64,000 nt of DNA from Christiangramia forsetii KT0803. GTDB taxonomy: Bacteria > Bacteroidota > Bacteroidia > Flavobacteriales > Flavobacteriaceae. Where the stretch lies: assembly GCF_000060345.1 (NCBI RefSeq), contig NC_008571.1, positions 2,666,001 to 2,730,000 on the forward strand. Direction: 5' to 3'. The notes below the pieces were generated by a model. The model saw nothing but the letters and a program-made list of their open reading frames with translations, did no database searches and was not told the origin of the DNA. A program made the position numbers and the translations under genes. Of the stretch, positions 1-8,546 are shown piece after piece. The first letter of the stretch is position 1. Each line of letters begins with the position of its first letter.

Positions 1-17
1 TAGAAAACCTCATCTAA

Positions 18-48
18 TTGCAATGTGCTATTAATTCAGTTACCTTTG
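18..48 (+). promoter_or_regulatory. Bacteroidetes-type promoter of kdsA
   Basis: TTG at 18-20 and TACCTTTG at 41-48 match the Bacteroidetes sigma consensus (TTG at -33, TAnnTTTG at -7) with a 20-nt gap. Transcription would start near 54-56, which makes the ATG at 66 the sensible start of kdsA and excludes the earlier ATG at 24 or any start inside the -33 box. Confidence 0.55.
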
Positions 49-65
49 CTTCAAATTTTGAAGAA

Positions 66-884
66 ATGGATCTAAGTAAAATTCCCAATATTAAGTTTAG
101 TGATTCCAATAATTTTTTCCTCCTCTCCGGGCCTTGTGCTATTGAAGGAGAAGATATGGCCTTGAGAATTGCTGAAAAAGTGGTTTCAATTACCGATAAA
201 TTGGAAATACCTTATGTTTTTAAAGGTTCTTTCAAAAAGGCAAACCGAAGTAGAATTGATAGTTTTACAGGCATTGGTGATGAAAAGGCCTTAAAAATAC
301 TTAGAAAAGTTTCCGAAACCTTCAACATTCCTACCGTTACAGATATTCATGAAGTTAATGACGCAAAATTAGCGGCAGAATATGTAGACATCTTACAAAT
401 TCCGGCATTTTTAGTTAGACAGACAGACCTTGTTGTTGCCGCTGCCGAAACCGGAAAAGTGGTGAACCTTAAAAAAGGGCAGTTTATGAGTCCGGAAGCA
501 ATGAAACACGCCGTAACCAAAGTGACCGATTGTAATAATGAGCAGGTGATGGTCACAGATCGTGGAACCATGTTCGGTTACCAGGATATGATTGTAGATT
601 TTAGAGGAATTCCTACCATGCGTGAATTTGCACCAACGGTACTGGATGTCACACATTCTCTTCAGCAACCCAATCAAAGCAGTGGTGTGACAGGTGGCAG
701 GCCAGATATGATAGAAACTATAGCCCGTGCGGGTGTGGTAAATAAAGTGGATGGTTTGTTTATAGAAACTCACTTTGACCCTGCAAATGCTAAGAGTGAT
801 GGCGCCAACATGCTGGATCTTTCTTATTTGGAAAAACTGCTTAGCAATCTTGTAGCTATTAGGAAGACCGTTAATTCATTATAA
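66..884 (+). CDS. kdsA: 3-deoxy-8-phosphooctulonate (KDO-8-P) synthase KdsA
   Basis: This cytoplasmic enzyme condenses phosphoenolpyruvate with arabinose-5-phosphate to give KDO-8-phosphate, the precursor of the inner-core sugar of lipopolysaccharide. The protein shows the family signature in order: LLSGPCAIEG near the N-terminus, FKGSFKKANRSR (PEP/phosphate binding), TDIHE, LQIPAFLVRQTDL, KKGQF, and the C-terminal VTGGRPDMIE and ETHFDPANAKSDG loops. From the ATG at 66 it is 272 residues, the usual KdsA length; an earlier in-frame start at 18 would add 16 residues and would lie inside the predicted promoter. It is monocistronic, with its own promoter and a strong terminator at 910-934. Identification is secure from the conserved motifs. 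Confidence 0.96.
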   Translation: MDLSKIPNIKFSDSNNFFLLSGPCAIEGEDMALRIAEKVVSITDKLEIPYVFKGSFKKANRSRIDSFTGIGDEKALKILRKVSETFNIPTVTDIHEVNDAKLAAEYVDILQIPAFLVRQTDLVVAAAETGKVVNLKKGQFMSPEAMKHAVTKVTDCNNEQVMVTDRGTMFGYQDMIVDFRGIPTMREFAPTVLDVTHSLQQPNQSSGVTGGRPDMIETIARAGVVNKVDGLFIETHFDPANAKSDGANMLDLSYLEKLLSNLVAIRKTVNSL

Positions 885-909
885 AAGACGATAATTTCCC
901 CTTTAAAAC

Positions 910-934
910 AGCTCCTTTTCGGGAGCTTTTTTTA
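910..934 (+). terminator. Rho-independent terminator of kdsA
   Basis: AGCTCC (910-915), a 6-nt loop, GGAGCT (922-927) and a run of T to 933. It ends the kdsA transcript 25 nt after the stop codon. Confidence 0.85.
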
Positions 935-997
935 TTCATTTCTTCAGATGCTACCTGTTTTCTATAATTAAAGAATCGTTAATTAGAAAATCAATAA

Positions 998-1027
998 TTG
1001 GATTTCATTCAATTTTCCGGTAATTTG
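998..1027 (+). promoter_or_regulatory. Possible promoter of the porin-BCCT-Usp operon
   Basis: TTG at 998-1000 and TAATTTG at 1021-1027 have the same 20-nt spacing as the kdsA promoter. The -7 element is one base short of TAnnTTTG, so this is tentative. Confidence 0.35.
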
Positions 1028-1050
1028 AAGACATACTAACCAACCAATAC

Positions 1051-2205
1051 ATGAAGAGAATATTTCCCCTGCAGAAATTCCTATTCATTCCAATTTTGCT
1101 TACAGGATTTTTATTTCCTGGAATGAACTCCATTTATGCTCAGGAAAAACCTGAAATAAAAATAGGCGGCGCCCTTAGATTCAATTACAATCTATCTTCC
1201 TGGAAAGAAGGTCAGAAAGAACGAGGTGGAGATTTCGGGTATGATATGTTCCGTGTCAATTTTAATGCTTCATGGAAAGATATTTATCTTGATGCTGAAT
1301 ACCGGCTATATTCTGAAGCCTTTGGTGGCGGATTCCTGAAACAGGGCTGGGTTGGTTATCGCTTCAATGAAAAAGATGAAATTCAGGTAGGACTTAACCA
1401 GGTTCCTTTCGGAATACAACAGTATAATTCCCATAACTGGTTTTTTAACCTTACTTATTATTTTGGGTTAGAAGATGATCATGATATGGGAGTGAAATTC
1501 CGTCATGAAGATGAGACATTTGAATATGATTTAGCATTCTACAAAAATGCTGAAGAATTACAATTTGGTGGAGATACCGAATCTTCTCCAAATAGATATT
1601 CTTATGATGTAGTTGGGCGGAATAAAGAAGTGAACCAGGTAAATGGAAAACTCATCTACAAGTTCGGGGATTCTATCAAAAACAGGCTTGGCACATCTGC
1701 ACAATATGGCGGTTTATATAATTTAGATACCAAAAAGACAGGATCTCATAGCGGACTTGCCATTCATTACGAATTCGATTATAAAAACTGGAATTTAAAG
1801 GCTCAGGCGATGAAAATTAGTAATAATCCTGAAAACCTGCCGGGAGAATCTGATGATATCCTGCAGATGGGTGCTTACGGCGTTCCGTACGAAGTTGCTG
1901 CAGATTATAATATTTACACCCTCGCTTTTTCTAAAAGTATTCCGGTAAAACTTGGCCCTATTAGCAATCTCCAGTTCTATAATGATTTTGGATATATGGA
2001 TAAGGAAATTGAAAGATTTGAAGACTCTTTTATGAATGTGACAGGAATCCTTGTAAGTGCGGGTCATGTGTATACCTATATAGATTATGCGGCGGGTTAT
2101 AATCATTCCTGGCTTGGAGGAAATTTTGTAGATGACTTTTCCACCGGAAATCCGGATGCCAAATGGGAAGCAAGATTCAATATTAATATTGGATATTATT
2201 TTTAA
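1051..2205 (+). CDS. Outer-membrane porin-like beta-barrel protein
   Basis: A 384-residue exported protein. The signal peptide spans about residues 1-31 (basic start, hydrophobic core, cleavage after SIYAQ). The rest alternates short amphipathic aromatic strands (for example DIYLDAEYRLYSEAF, WVGYRFNEKDEIQVG) and ends in aromatic residues (FNINIGYYF), the pattern of an outer-membrane beta-barrel with a terminal aromatic. It resembles the phosphate-selective porin O/P-like group found in Bacteroidetes, but I cannot see substrate residues. It is the first gene of an operon with a BCCT transporter 21 nt downstream and a universal stress protein, so it probably passes the osmolyte that the transporter imports. 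The barrel assignment is good; the substrate is inference. Confidence 0.75.
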   Translation: MKRIFPLQKFLFIPILLTGFLFPGMNSIYAQEKPEIKIGGALRFNYNLSSWKEGQKERGGDFGYDMFRVNFNASWKDIYLDAEYRLYSEAFGGGFLKQGWVGYRFNEKDEIQVGLNQVPFGIQQYNSHNWFFNLTYYFGLEDDHDMGVKFRHEDETFEYDLAFYKNAEELQFGGDTESSPNRYSYDVVGRNKEVNQVNGKLIYKFGDSIKNRLGTSAQYGGLYNLDTKKTGSHSGLAIHYEFDYKNWNLKAQAMKISNNPENLPGESDDILQMGAYGVPYEVAADYNIYTLAFSKSIPVKLGPISNLQFYNDFGYMDKEIERFEDSFMNVTGILVSAGHVYTYIDYAAGYNHSWLGGNFVDDFSTGNPDAKWEARFNINIGYYF

Positions 2206-2226
2206 GAATCAATAGAAATTAGATGT

Positions 2227-3858
2227 ATGGCTGAAAAAGTTACCAGAAGTGACGAAAAGAAATCCATATTTGGTCTGGAAGTAAACGGACCAGTATTTTT
2301 TACTTCGTCTATATTCATTATTGTAAGTATTGTGCTTACGCTTATTTTCGAAAAAGAAGCTGAATCCTTTTTTACTAAGCTTCAAACCGGAGTTGCAGAG
2401 AATGCCGATTGGTTTTTTATTCTGGCAATTAACCTGTTTCTGGTTTTTCTTATATACCTGGCTTTGGGAAGATTTGGAAAATTGCGGATAGGTGGTCAAA
2501 ACGCAAAACCTGAATTTAAGACCCTTTCCTGGTTTGCCATGCTCTTTAGTGCGGGAATGGGAATTGGATTGTTGTTTTTTAGCGTTGGCGAACCAGTAAT
2601 GCACTTCAACTCACCTCCAATGGCCGAAGCAGGTACCGTGGCTGCGGCAAAGGAAGCTATGAACTTCACTTTTCTCCATTGGGGTTTTCATGCCTGGGGC
2701 GTTTATGCCCTGGTAGGTCTATCGCTGGCATATTTTACATATTCCCGGGGATTACCTCTTACGATAAGGTCTATTTTCTATCCGTTTCTGGGAGATCGTA
2801 TCTACGGAAAAATAGGAGATGTTATTGATATTTTTGCCGTACTAGCTACACTTTTTGGACTGGCGACTTCACTCGGCTTTGGGGTTCAGCAAATTGCTTC
2901 TGGTTTGAATCACGTTTTCGGACTCGCTGACGGCATCACTACTCAAATAATCATCATTGCTATAATTACCATGATCGCAACAGCATCGGTAGTATTGGGA
3001 GTAGATAAAGGAGTTAAAGTGCTAAGCGAATGGAATATGAGAATTGCCGTAGTATTATTAATACTGGCACTAATACTTGGTCCAACAATATTCATTTTTC
3101 GATCTTTTGTTGAAAATACAGGGAGTTATTTATATAATTTTCTGGATATTTCTACCTGGAGCGAAACCTATACCAATAGCTCCTGGCAGAATGACTGGAC
3201 TGTCTTCTACTGGGGCTGGTGGATTGGCTGGTCTCCATTTGTTGGAATGTTCATCGCCCGTATATCCAAAGGAAGAACAATCAGGGAGTTTATACTGGGA
3301 GTGCTATTAGTACCTTCCCTGGTAACTTTTTTCTGGATGTCGGCTTTTGGTAGCGTAGCTATTGATCAAATAATGTCCGGAAATGACGTTTTAAGCCAGG
3401 CAGTAAATGATGATATTGCTACTGCCCTATTCGTATTTTTCCAGGATTATCCATTATCTATGATCATTAATATAGTTGCAATATTACTAATAGCGGGATT
3501 CTTTATCACTTCATCAGATTCAGGTTCATTAGTTATTGACAGTCTTACTTCAGGAGGAAAAATTGACGCCCCGGTGGGTCAGCGAATTTTCTGGGCGGTG
3601 ACTGAAGGTACTGTAGCTGCGGTGCTCTTAGTTGGTGGCGGTCTACAGGCACTACAAACTGCAACCATTGTAACCGGCTTGCCTTTTGCAGTCATCTTAA
3701 TAGTAATGTGTTATTCTCTTCACAAAGGTCTTAAGGAAGATCTCCATAAGCTGAAAGAAAAGAAATCTAAGAAACAGATGGAAAATTATGAAGAGATCGT
3801 TTCAGAAATAGTTAATAAAAGAAATTTACAAACTTCAGAGAAAAAAGACGAATCATGA
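2227..3858 (+). CDS. BCCT family betaine/carnitine/choline-type transporter
   Basis: A 543-residue inner-membrane secondary transporter of the betaine-choline-carnitine family, which imports quaternary-ammonium osmolytes using sodium or proton gradients. Family features are clear: about twelve hydrophobic helices, the glycine-rich SAGMGIGLLFFSVGEP segment, HWGFHAWGVYALVGL, and the tryptophan-rich substrate box VFYWGWWIGWSPFVGMFIAR, which supplies the aromatic cage in BetP-type proteins. The C-terminal ~50 residues are cytoplasmic, charged and lysine/glutamate rich, as in osmosensing members. The gene lies 21 nt after the porin gene and overlaps the Usp gene by four nucleotides (ATGA), so all three are probably translated as a unit. 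Exact substrate (glycine betaine versus choline) is not visible. Confidence 0.93.
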   Translation: MAEKVTRSDEKKSIFGLEVNGPVFFTSSIFIIVSIVLTLIFEKEAESFFTKLQTGVAENADWFFILAINLFLVFLIYLALGRFGKLRIGGQNAKPEFKTLSWFAMLFSAGMGIGLLFFSVGEPVMHFNSPPMAEAGTVAAAKEAMNFTFLHWGFHAWGVYALVGLSLAYFTYSRGLPLTIRSIFYPFLGDRIYGKIGDVIDIFAVLATLFGLATSLGFGVQQIASGLNHVFGLADGITTQIIIIAIITMIATASVVLGVDKGVKVLSEWNMRIAVVLLILALILGPTIFIFRSFVENTGSYLYNFLDISTWSETYTNSSWQNDWTVFYWGWWIGWSPFVGMFIARISKGRTIREFILGVLLVPSLVTFFWMSAFGSVAIDQIMSGNDVLSQAVNDDIATALFVFFQDYPLSMIINIVAILLIAGFFITSSDSGSLVIDSLTSGGKIDAPVGQRIFWAVTEGTVAAVLLVGGGLQALQTATIVTGLPFAVILIVMCYSLHKGLKEDLHKLKEKKSKKQMENYEEIVSEIVNKRNLQTSEKKDES

Positions 3859-4709
3859 GAAATATAGAAAAAATTCTGGTTGCACTTGATCTCACTTCAA
3901 CCGATAAAGAGCTTATAGAGTACGCTTCATTTCTTGCTAATGAGATGAAGCCTGAAAAAGTATATTTTGTTCATAATATCAAAAAATATGAGATATCTGA
4001 ATTGTTTCAGGAGCAACTCAAAGACCTGGATCTGGAAAAAATGATTAGCGATGAACTGGATGAAAAGGTTTCAACGCACTTTAATGCTGAAACCAATTCA
4101 GAAGTGCTTATTTCAGAAGATCCTTATACCGAATCACTCATAAATTATATAGTCCATAAATACAGTATAGACCTGGTTATGGTAGGAAATAAATCCAAGA
4201 AAAAAGGGACTGGAGTAATTTCTGAAAAACTGATGCGATTGCTAAAATGTGATATTCTTACCGTTCCTGAAAATACAAAACAAAACCTAACTAATATTTG
4301 GGCGGGAACAGATTTTTCGAGGGAGTCTATTAAGTCACTTCAAAGATCTACATACTTAGCTAACTACACTGGTGCAAAAATTACAGCAGTTAATGTTTAT
4401 AGCGTTCCTATTCAATTCACTCCCTACCTTGACAAAGAAGAAATGCTTCCAAAAATCGAGAAGCACACCCGGGAAAAATTTGAAAAATTCTTAAACCGAA
4501 ATAAAATAACCGATTGCGAAATAAAAATAATTCGGGGAAGGGAAGCCAGTGTAGCCGAAAAGTTATCTATTGAATCTGAAAATGCAAGTGCAGATCTTGT
4601 TATAGTTGCCGATAAAGGTGGGAATGTTTTCTCATCGCTGCTCGTGGGAAGTGTCACCGACGAACTATTTACCCGAAGTCTCAAAATTCCTCTTTGGGTT
4701 ACGAAGTAA
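3855..4709 (+). CDS. Tandem-domain universal stress protein (UspA family)
   Basis: A 284-residue cytoplasmic protein made of two UspA domains. Domain 1 (about 1-140) begins EKILVALDLTSTDKELIEYA and contains IDLVMVGNKSKKKGTG. Domain 2 (about 145-284) contains IWAGTDFSRESIKSL and ends ADLVIVADKGGNVFSSLLVGSV. The ATP-binding-type motif G-2x-G-9x-G is only roughly conserved in each half, so nucleotide binding is uncertain. The start codon overlaps the stop of the BCCT transporter (ATGA), a sign of translational coupling. BCCT/Usp pairs occur in other bacteria, where the Usp is thought to modulate the transporter; that role here is inference. Confidence 0.9.
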   Translation: MRNIEKILVALDLTSTDKELIEYASFLANEMKPEKVYFVHNIKKYEISELFQEQLKDLDLEKMISDELDEKVSTHFNAETNSEVLISEDPYTESLINYIVHKYSIDLVMVGNKSKKKGTGVISEKLMRLLKCDILTVPENTKQNLTNIWAGTDFSRESIKSLQRSTYLANYTGAKITAVNVYSVPIQFTPYLDKEEMLPKIEKHTREKFEKFLNRNKITDCEIKIIRGREASVAEKLSIESENASADLVIVADKGGNVFSSLLVGSVTDELFTRSLKIPLWVTK

Positions 4710-4907
4710 TTTCAATCAGTAAAATTAATTCTGAATAGTAAATCTCAAAAATTGCTATTTTTCATTTATTAAATTTCAATAAAAGAGGAATTCAGAAATT
4801 GTTCCTGGCTCTTAATTGGTTCCTATTTTTTATATGCTGAAAATAACTTCCGAATAAAGTCAATTGCCAGGTTATGGTATTCTAGCCAATTGAGAACGAA
4901 AATGATA

Positions 4908-4936
4908 AAAGCTCCCCCGAAAGGAGCTTTATTTTA
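4908..4936 (+). terminator. Terminator of the porin-BCCT-Usp operon
   Basis: AAAGCTCC (4908-4915), loop, GGAGCTTT (4923-4930), then an interrupted T-run. It lies 200 nt past the usp stop codon. The remainder of the 346-nt gap 4710-5055 holds no ORF or RNA I can recognise. Confidence 0.7.
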
Positions 4937-5055
4937 TCATAATTACTAAATCTTTCTTATAATATCCTCATTTATTTTTAAACAATTGTTAATCAAGCCA
5001 TTGTTTATGCTTTATCTAGCTAAATTGGGATACTAACAAAAAACTAATTTATAAA

Positions 5056-6378
5056 ATGGAAAACCAACTAGAAAATTTTGCAGATCAGGTTGCTAACTTT
5101 TTACCCGATTTGCTAGGAGCACTATTAGTATTACTGGTAGGGTGGCTAATTGCTAAAGGCATCAAATCACTAATCGTTAGATTGCTGAGAAAAACAAATT
5201 GGGACGAAAGGGTATTTGGTAAAAGCGATGTTGGAGACACCAATGTTTTCCTGGCCAATATAGTTTACTACATTATTATGATTGTGGTGATTCTTGTGGT
5301 CCTTGAAATCCTGGGTGTTGAACAGGTCCTTACGCCACTCGAGAATATGGTGGGCGAATTCCTAGGTTTTATTCCTAATCTTATAGGAGCAATTCTAATC
5401 GCATTTATCGGCTATATTCTGGCCAAATTCGTTTCCAATCTTATTGGGATTAGCGGAAATTTTCTGGACAAATGGATAGATAAAACAGGTTTTAAGGATA
5501 CTTCAAAAATTATTGATATTCTTAAAAAAGTAGTTTTTATCGTAATTTTCATTCCATTTTTGATACAGGCATTCAATGCACTAGAAATGGAAGCGATTTC
5601 GCAACCTGCAAACGATATTTTATATGATTTTACTGCGATGTTGGGTGATATTATTATTGCCGGTTTAATTCTTGCAGTTTTCATCTGGGGTGGTAAATAT
5701 TTAGCTAATTTCCTTGAAGACCTCTTTAAAAGTATGGGCTTAGACCGTGCTGCGGAAAAGATCGAGATGCACAACATGATAGGTGCAAACCAGTCATTAT
5801 CCAAAATTGTAGCTAATCTTATTTATTTCTTCCTTGTATTCTTTGGCCTGATAACGGCGGTTGAAGTACTGGGATTAGATCAATTAACGCAAACATTAGA
5901 TGAAATTCTTGAAGTTACCGGTCAGATAATTTTTGGACTGATCATTCTTGCGGTGGGTAATTATATATCCCTGCTTATATATGATACTATGAGCAAATCC
6001 CGAAATAACAATTTCATTGCCAGTGTGGTGAGATGGGCTTCATTAGCTCTATTCCTTGCGATTGCATTGCGTACTATGGGAATTGCCAACGAGATCGTTG
6101 AATTGGCCTTCGGATTAATTCTAGGAGCTATTGCAGTAGCCGTAGCCCTGAGTTATGGACTTGGTGGACGTGATGCTGCCGGGGAACATTTTAGAGAGAT
6201 CGTTCAGAAATTCAAGGATGATAAATCTATTAAGGATTCTGAACCAAAATCCGGAACCGCTTCGGGTTCCAATAAACCTTCGAATACACGTAGGGATATT
6301 AATGATCCTGCAAATCCTAATAATCCTGATAAACCAGGAAATCCAAATGATCCAAACGATCCAAGACTGGATATTTAA
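5056..6378 (+). CDS. Mechanosensitive channel-type protein with repeated conserved TM helices
   Basis: A 440-residue inner-membrane protein. Its N-terminus (LPDLLGALLVLLVGWLIAKG) is the 'conserved TM helix' repeat (PF05552-type) found in small-conductance mechanosensitive channel relatives, and similar glycine-rich helices recur near residues 100-130 (FIPNLIGAILIAFIGYILAK), 190-220 and 280-310, giving about ten hydrophobic segments. The region LAFGLILGAIAVAVALSYGLGG near 355 resembles the pore-lining helix of MscS proteins, but the large MscS beta/cytoplasmic vestibule is missing. The C-terminal ~45 residues are low-complexity and rich in Asn, Pro and Asp (NPNNPDKPGNPNDPNDP). Together with mscS at 13.5 kb and the BCCT operon it suggests an osmotic-stress theme. 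Gating function is inferred from family only. Confidence 0.82.
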   Translation: MENQLENFADQVANFLPDLLGALLVLLVGWLIAKGIKSLIVRLLRKTNWDERVFGKSDVGDTNVFLANIVYYIIMIVVILVVLEILGVEQVLTPLENMVGEFLGFIPNLIGAILIAFIGYILAKFVSNLIGISGNFLDKWIDKTGFKDTSKIIDILKKVVFIVIFIPFLIQAFNALEMEAISQPANDILYDFTAMLGDIIIAGLILAVFIWGGKYLANFLEDLFKSMGLDRAAEKIEMHNMIGANQSLSKIVANLIYFFLVFFGLITAVEVLGLDQLTQTLDEILEVTGQIIFGLIILAVGNYISLLIYDTMSKSRNNNFIASVVRWASLALFLAIALRTMGIANEIVELAFGLILGAIAVAVALSYGLGGRDAAGEHFREIVQKFKDDKSIKDSEPKSGTASGSNKPSNTRRDINDPANPNNPDKPGNPNDPNDPRLDI

Positions 6379-6384
6379 AATTAC

Positions 6385-6413
6385 AAAGCCCTGCAAAATG
6401 CAGGGCTTTTTTT
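6385..6413. terminator. Bidirectional terminator between convergent genes
   Basis: AAAGCCCTGC (6385-6394), 5-nt loop, GCAGGGCTTT (6400-6409), followed by T-run on the plus strand and preceded by A on the minus side. It serves the channel gene and probably also the convergent phosphatase gene ending at 6431. Confidence 0.85.
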
Positions 6414-6430
6414 ATTCCCAGAGATCTATC

Positions 6431-7261
6431 CTAATCTTTAAAATCCGCGATTATTAAAACCGGAAAATGATCTGAAGGATATTTTAAATTTTTCGAATCA
6501 CTTAGAACCGCGTATTTCTTGATATGAACTTGATTATTGGTGAAAATATAATCGATTCGGCGCGTCACAGCTTCAGTAAAGTTGTAGCCGTTAAAGGTTC
6601 CTTCCGGGCCAAATTTGAAGTCCGCTTTCTCTTTGGACTTTTCCATAAATTCTGAAATTAACCGGATCCCCTCCGATTCTTGTTCCAGATTAAAATCCCC
6701 CATCAGGAAAACTGGCAATGCCTCCCGGTTTAATTCCTTTATTTTCTGAATGATCAATTTAGAACTTTCAAGTCTCGCTTTATCACCCACATGGTCAAAA
6801 TGTGTATTAAAGACCCAGATCTTTTTCTCCGATTCCTTTTCCTGGAACAGGGCATAAGTGCATATCCTATTATAATCTGCATCCCATCCTTTACTTATCT
6901 TTTCGGGTGTTTCTGAAAGCCAGAAGGTATTAGACTTCAGGACGTCAAACTTGTCACTTTTATATAAGATCGCACTAAATTCCCCCTTATCTTCTCCTTC
7001 CCTACCTACTCCCAGCACTTTATAATTATTAATATTTTCAGTAAAGAAATCTAGCTGAGATTTCACCGCTTCCTGTACTCCCAGAACATCAGGCTCATAA
7101 AATTGTATCTGATCTGTGATCCACTCCTTACGCTGAGACCAGCTGTTCTCGCCATCATTCTCATTGGCATATTTTATATTGTAGGTCATGACCTCAATTT
7201 CCTGGCAAGTCACCCCAGTCGTGATAAACAGAAAACTTAGAATTAAGAGAAATTTTTTCAT
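6431..7261 (-). CDS. Exported endonuclease/exonuclease/phosphatase family protein
   Basis: A 276-residue protein with an N-terminal signal peptide (about 1-20, ending TTGVTCQ). It carries the EEP-superfamily metal-dependent hydrolase motifs in order: VMTYNIKYAN (N), GVQEA (catalytic Glu), NTHFDHVGDKAR (His), MGDFNLEQES (Asp/Asn), RRIDYIFTNN and the terminal SDHFPV (Asp-His pair). All catalytic positions are present, so it should be an active Mg-dependent phosphodiesterase or phosphatase acting outside the cytoplasm. Substrates in this superfamily range from nucleic acids to sphingomyelin and inositol phosphates, and the sequence does not decide. It stands alone and converges on the channel gene. 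A short relic of a related gene is seen at 13301-13366. Confidence 0.9.
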   Translation of the reverse strand: MKKFLLILSFLFITTGVTCQEIEVMTYNIKYANENDGENSWSQRKEWITDQIQFYEPDVLGVQEAVKSQLDFFTENINNYKVLGVGREGEDKGEFSAILYKSDKFDVLKSNTFWLSETPEKISKGWDADYNRICTYALFQEKESEKKIWVFNTHFDHVGDKARLESSKLIIQKIKELNREALPVFLMGDFNLEQESEGIRLISEFMEKSKEKADFKFGPEGTFNGYNFTEAVTRRIDYIFTNNQVHIKKYAVLSDSKNLKYPSDHFPVLIIADFKD

Positions 7262-7366
7262 AGTATCTAGATTTGGTTTAAAGTTCGGAATATTTCTTAG
7301 AAATAAGTAACGGTTAATTTTATATATCTATAGATAAAGATATGTAATACGAGATCTAATATTTAT

Positions 7367-7426
7367 TGTCACATTGAGCGCAGCCGAGATATCTTTATAC
7401 ACCCTTCGACTGCGTTCAGGATGACA
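7367..7426. repeat. Flavobacterial extragenic imperfect inverted repeat
   Basis: TGTCA at 7367-7371 and TGACA at 7422-7426 bound a 60-nt imperfect palindrome containing GAGCGCAGCCGAGA and CCCTTCGACTGCGTTCAGG. A related element is present at 15799-16001. It resembles short interspersed repeats common in flavobacteria. Confidence 0.6.
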
Positions 7427-7496
7427 TACATCTATTATTTCTATACGCTAAAGCATTTTTTTTTAATTCCAGCATCGTTAATTGAAATTTTTTATC

Positions 7497-7517
7497 GTAC
7501 TTTGTATTTCAAAGTAC
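7497..7517. promoter_or_regulatory. Palindromic operator, copy 1
   Basis: GTACTTTG-TATTT-CAAAGTAC: perfect 8-nt arms with a 5-nt spacer, ending 6 nt before the ATG at 7524. A second site with the same core (ACTTTG-n5-CAAAGT) lies at 8503-8519, upstream of the next transcription unit. The winged-helix protein at 8165-8473 is the obvious candidate to bind both. Binding is inference; the palindromes are direct observations. Confidence 0.7.
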
Positions 7518-7523
7518 TTTAAA

Positions 7524-8168
7524 ATGGAAAACGAAAAGTATCTTCAGGATCTCAGCGAGATCAAAAATATGATGAATCGCTCATCTCGATTTATATCCTT
7601 AAGCGGACTCTCAGGTATCTTCGCCGGCATCTATGCAATTATTGGCGCAATGACCGCAAAACTTATCCTGGCACAAAATGCTTCGGTTTATATCAATGGC
7701 TACGATTCGGTTGTAGCAAATATCGAAAAGTCAGATTTGGTTATGCAGTTAGTGCTCGTAGCAATCGCCGTACTTGTGCTTGCTATAGGAACTGCCGTTT
7801 TTCTTACCACACGGAAAGCAAGAAATAATAACCAGAAAATATGGGATAACACCAGCAAAAGATTATTGATTAACTTCTTTGCCCCTCTTTTTGCCGGAGG
7901 CATATTTTGTCTCGTCCTTTTGCAATATGAACTCGTAGGACTTATTGCTCCTGCTATGCTTATTTTTTACGGTCTGGCTCTGGTTCACGCCAGTAAGTAT
8001 ACCTTTGGTGACCTTAAAGGCCTGGGCTATGCAAATTTGATTCTCGGCCTTATTGCGACACAATTCATAGGATATGGAATCTATTTTTGGGCGGTAGGCT
8101 TCGGAATCTTTCATATTATTTATGGCATCTGGATGCATAATAAGTATGATAGAAAAGCTGCTGAATGA
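7524..8168 (+). CDS. Four- to six-helix membrane protein coupled to a repressor
   Basis: A 214-residue membrane protein of unknown function. The ATG at 7524 (MENEKYLQDLSEIK) is preferred over an upstream in-frame ATG at 7482 because the palindromic operator lies between them and the cytosolic N-terminus reads naturally. After about 30 polar residues (ending NRSSRFISLSG) it has hydrophobic segments near residues 28-50, 75-97, 120-140, 147-165, 172-192 and 195-205. No catalytic motif is visible. It overlaps the downstream regulator gene by four nucleotides (ATGA). Such pairs of a membrane protein and a small winged-helix regulator, often near creD, recur in Bacteroidetes. Confidence 0.8.
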   Translation: MENEKYLQDLSEIKNMMNRSSRFISLSGLSGIFAGIYAIIGAMTAKLILAQNASVYINGYDSVVANIEKSDLVMQLVLVAIAVLVLAIGTAVFLTTRKARNNNQKIWDNTSKRLLINFFAPLFAGGIFCLVLLQYELVGLIAPAMLIFYGLALVHASKYTFGDLKGLGYANLILGLIATQFIGYGIYFWAVGFGIFHIIYGIWMHNKYDRKAAE

Positions 8169-8473
8169 AGAACATTATTAGTAATATTAATAAAGCCTTT
8201 GATCATAGGATCCGCCTGGGGATTATGAGTGTTTTAATGGTGAATGAATATGCAGATTTCACAACACTCAAGGAATTACTCGGTGCTACCGACGGGAATA
8301 TTGCAAGTCATGTTAAAGCGTTGGAAAAGGCAGATTATATTAAAGTTGAAAAATCATTTATAGACAGAAAACCGAATACACGCTATAGTGCTACAAAATC
8401 TGGACGTCAGGATTTTCAAAAACATATAGACGCAATAGAAAACCTCTTAAAGAAAAATTATAAAAAATCATAA
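8165..8473 (+). CDS. Small winged-helix transcriptional regulator (HTH_34/ArsR-like)
   Basis: A 102-residue DNA-binding protein. The N-terminus AFDHRIRLGIMSVLM is the first helix typical of ArsR/MarR-like winged helices, TTLKELLGATDGNIASHVKALEKADYI is the helix-turn-helix with recognition helix (GNIASHVKALE), and FIDRKPNTRYSATKSG is the wing. The C-terminal helix (QDFQKHIDAIENLLKK) probably dimerises. There are no metal-binding cysteines. It is translated from an ATG overlapping the stop of the membrane protein gene and is flanked by two near-identical palindromes (7497-7517 and 8502-8520), which suggests an autoregulated repressor that also controls the next gene at 8547. Confidence 0.85.
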   Translation: MKNIISNINKAFDHRIRLGIMSVLMVNEYADFTTLKELLGATDGNIASHVKALEKADYIKVEKSFIDRKPNTRYSATKSGRQDFQKHIDAIENLLKKNYKKS

Positions 8474-8501
8474 TACATCAAACTACCTTTTTTTATCTAT
8501 C

Positions 8502-8520
8502 TACTTTGAATTTCAAAGTG
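8502..8520. promoter_or_regulatory. Palindromic operator, copy 2
   Basis: TACTTTG-AATTT-CAAAGTG shares the core ACTTTG-n5-CAAAGT with the site at 7497-7517. It lies 27 nt before the ATG at 8547, so it is placed to control the small membrane protein and possibly genes beyond. Confidence 0.65.
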
Positions 8521-8546
8521 CTTAATATCAACTAAGATCATTTATT

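Noticed and set aside
347-773. Minus-strand open frames inside kdsA
   Set aside because: They lie wholly within the kdsA coding frame and encode low-complexity, family-less peptides; chance shadows.
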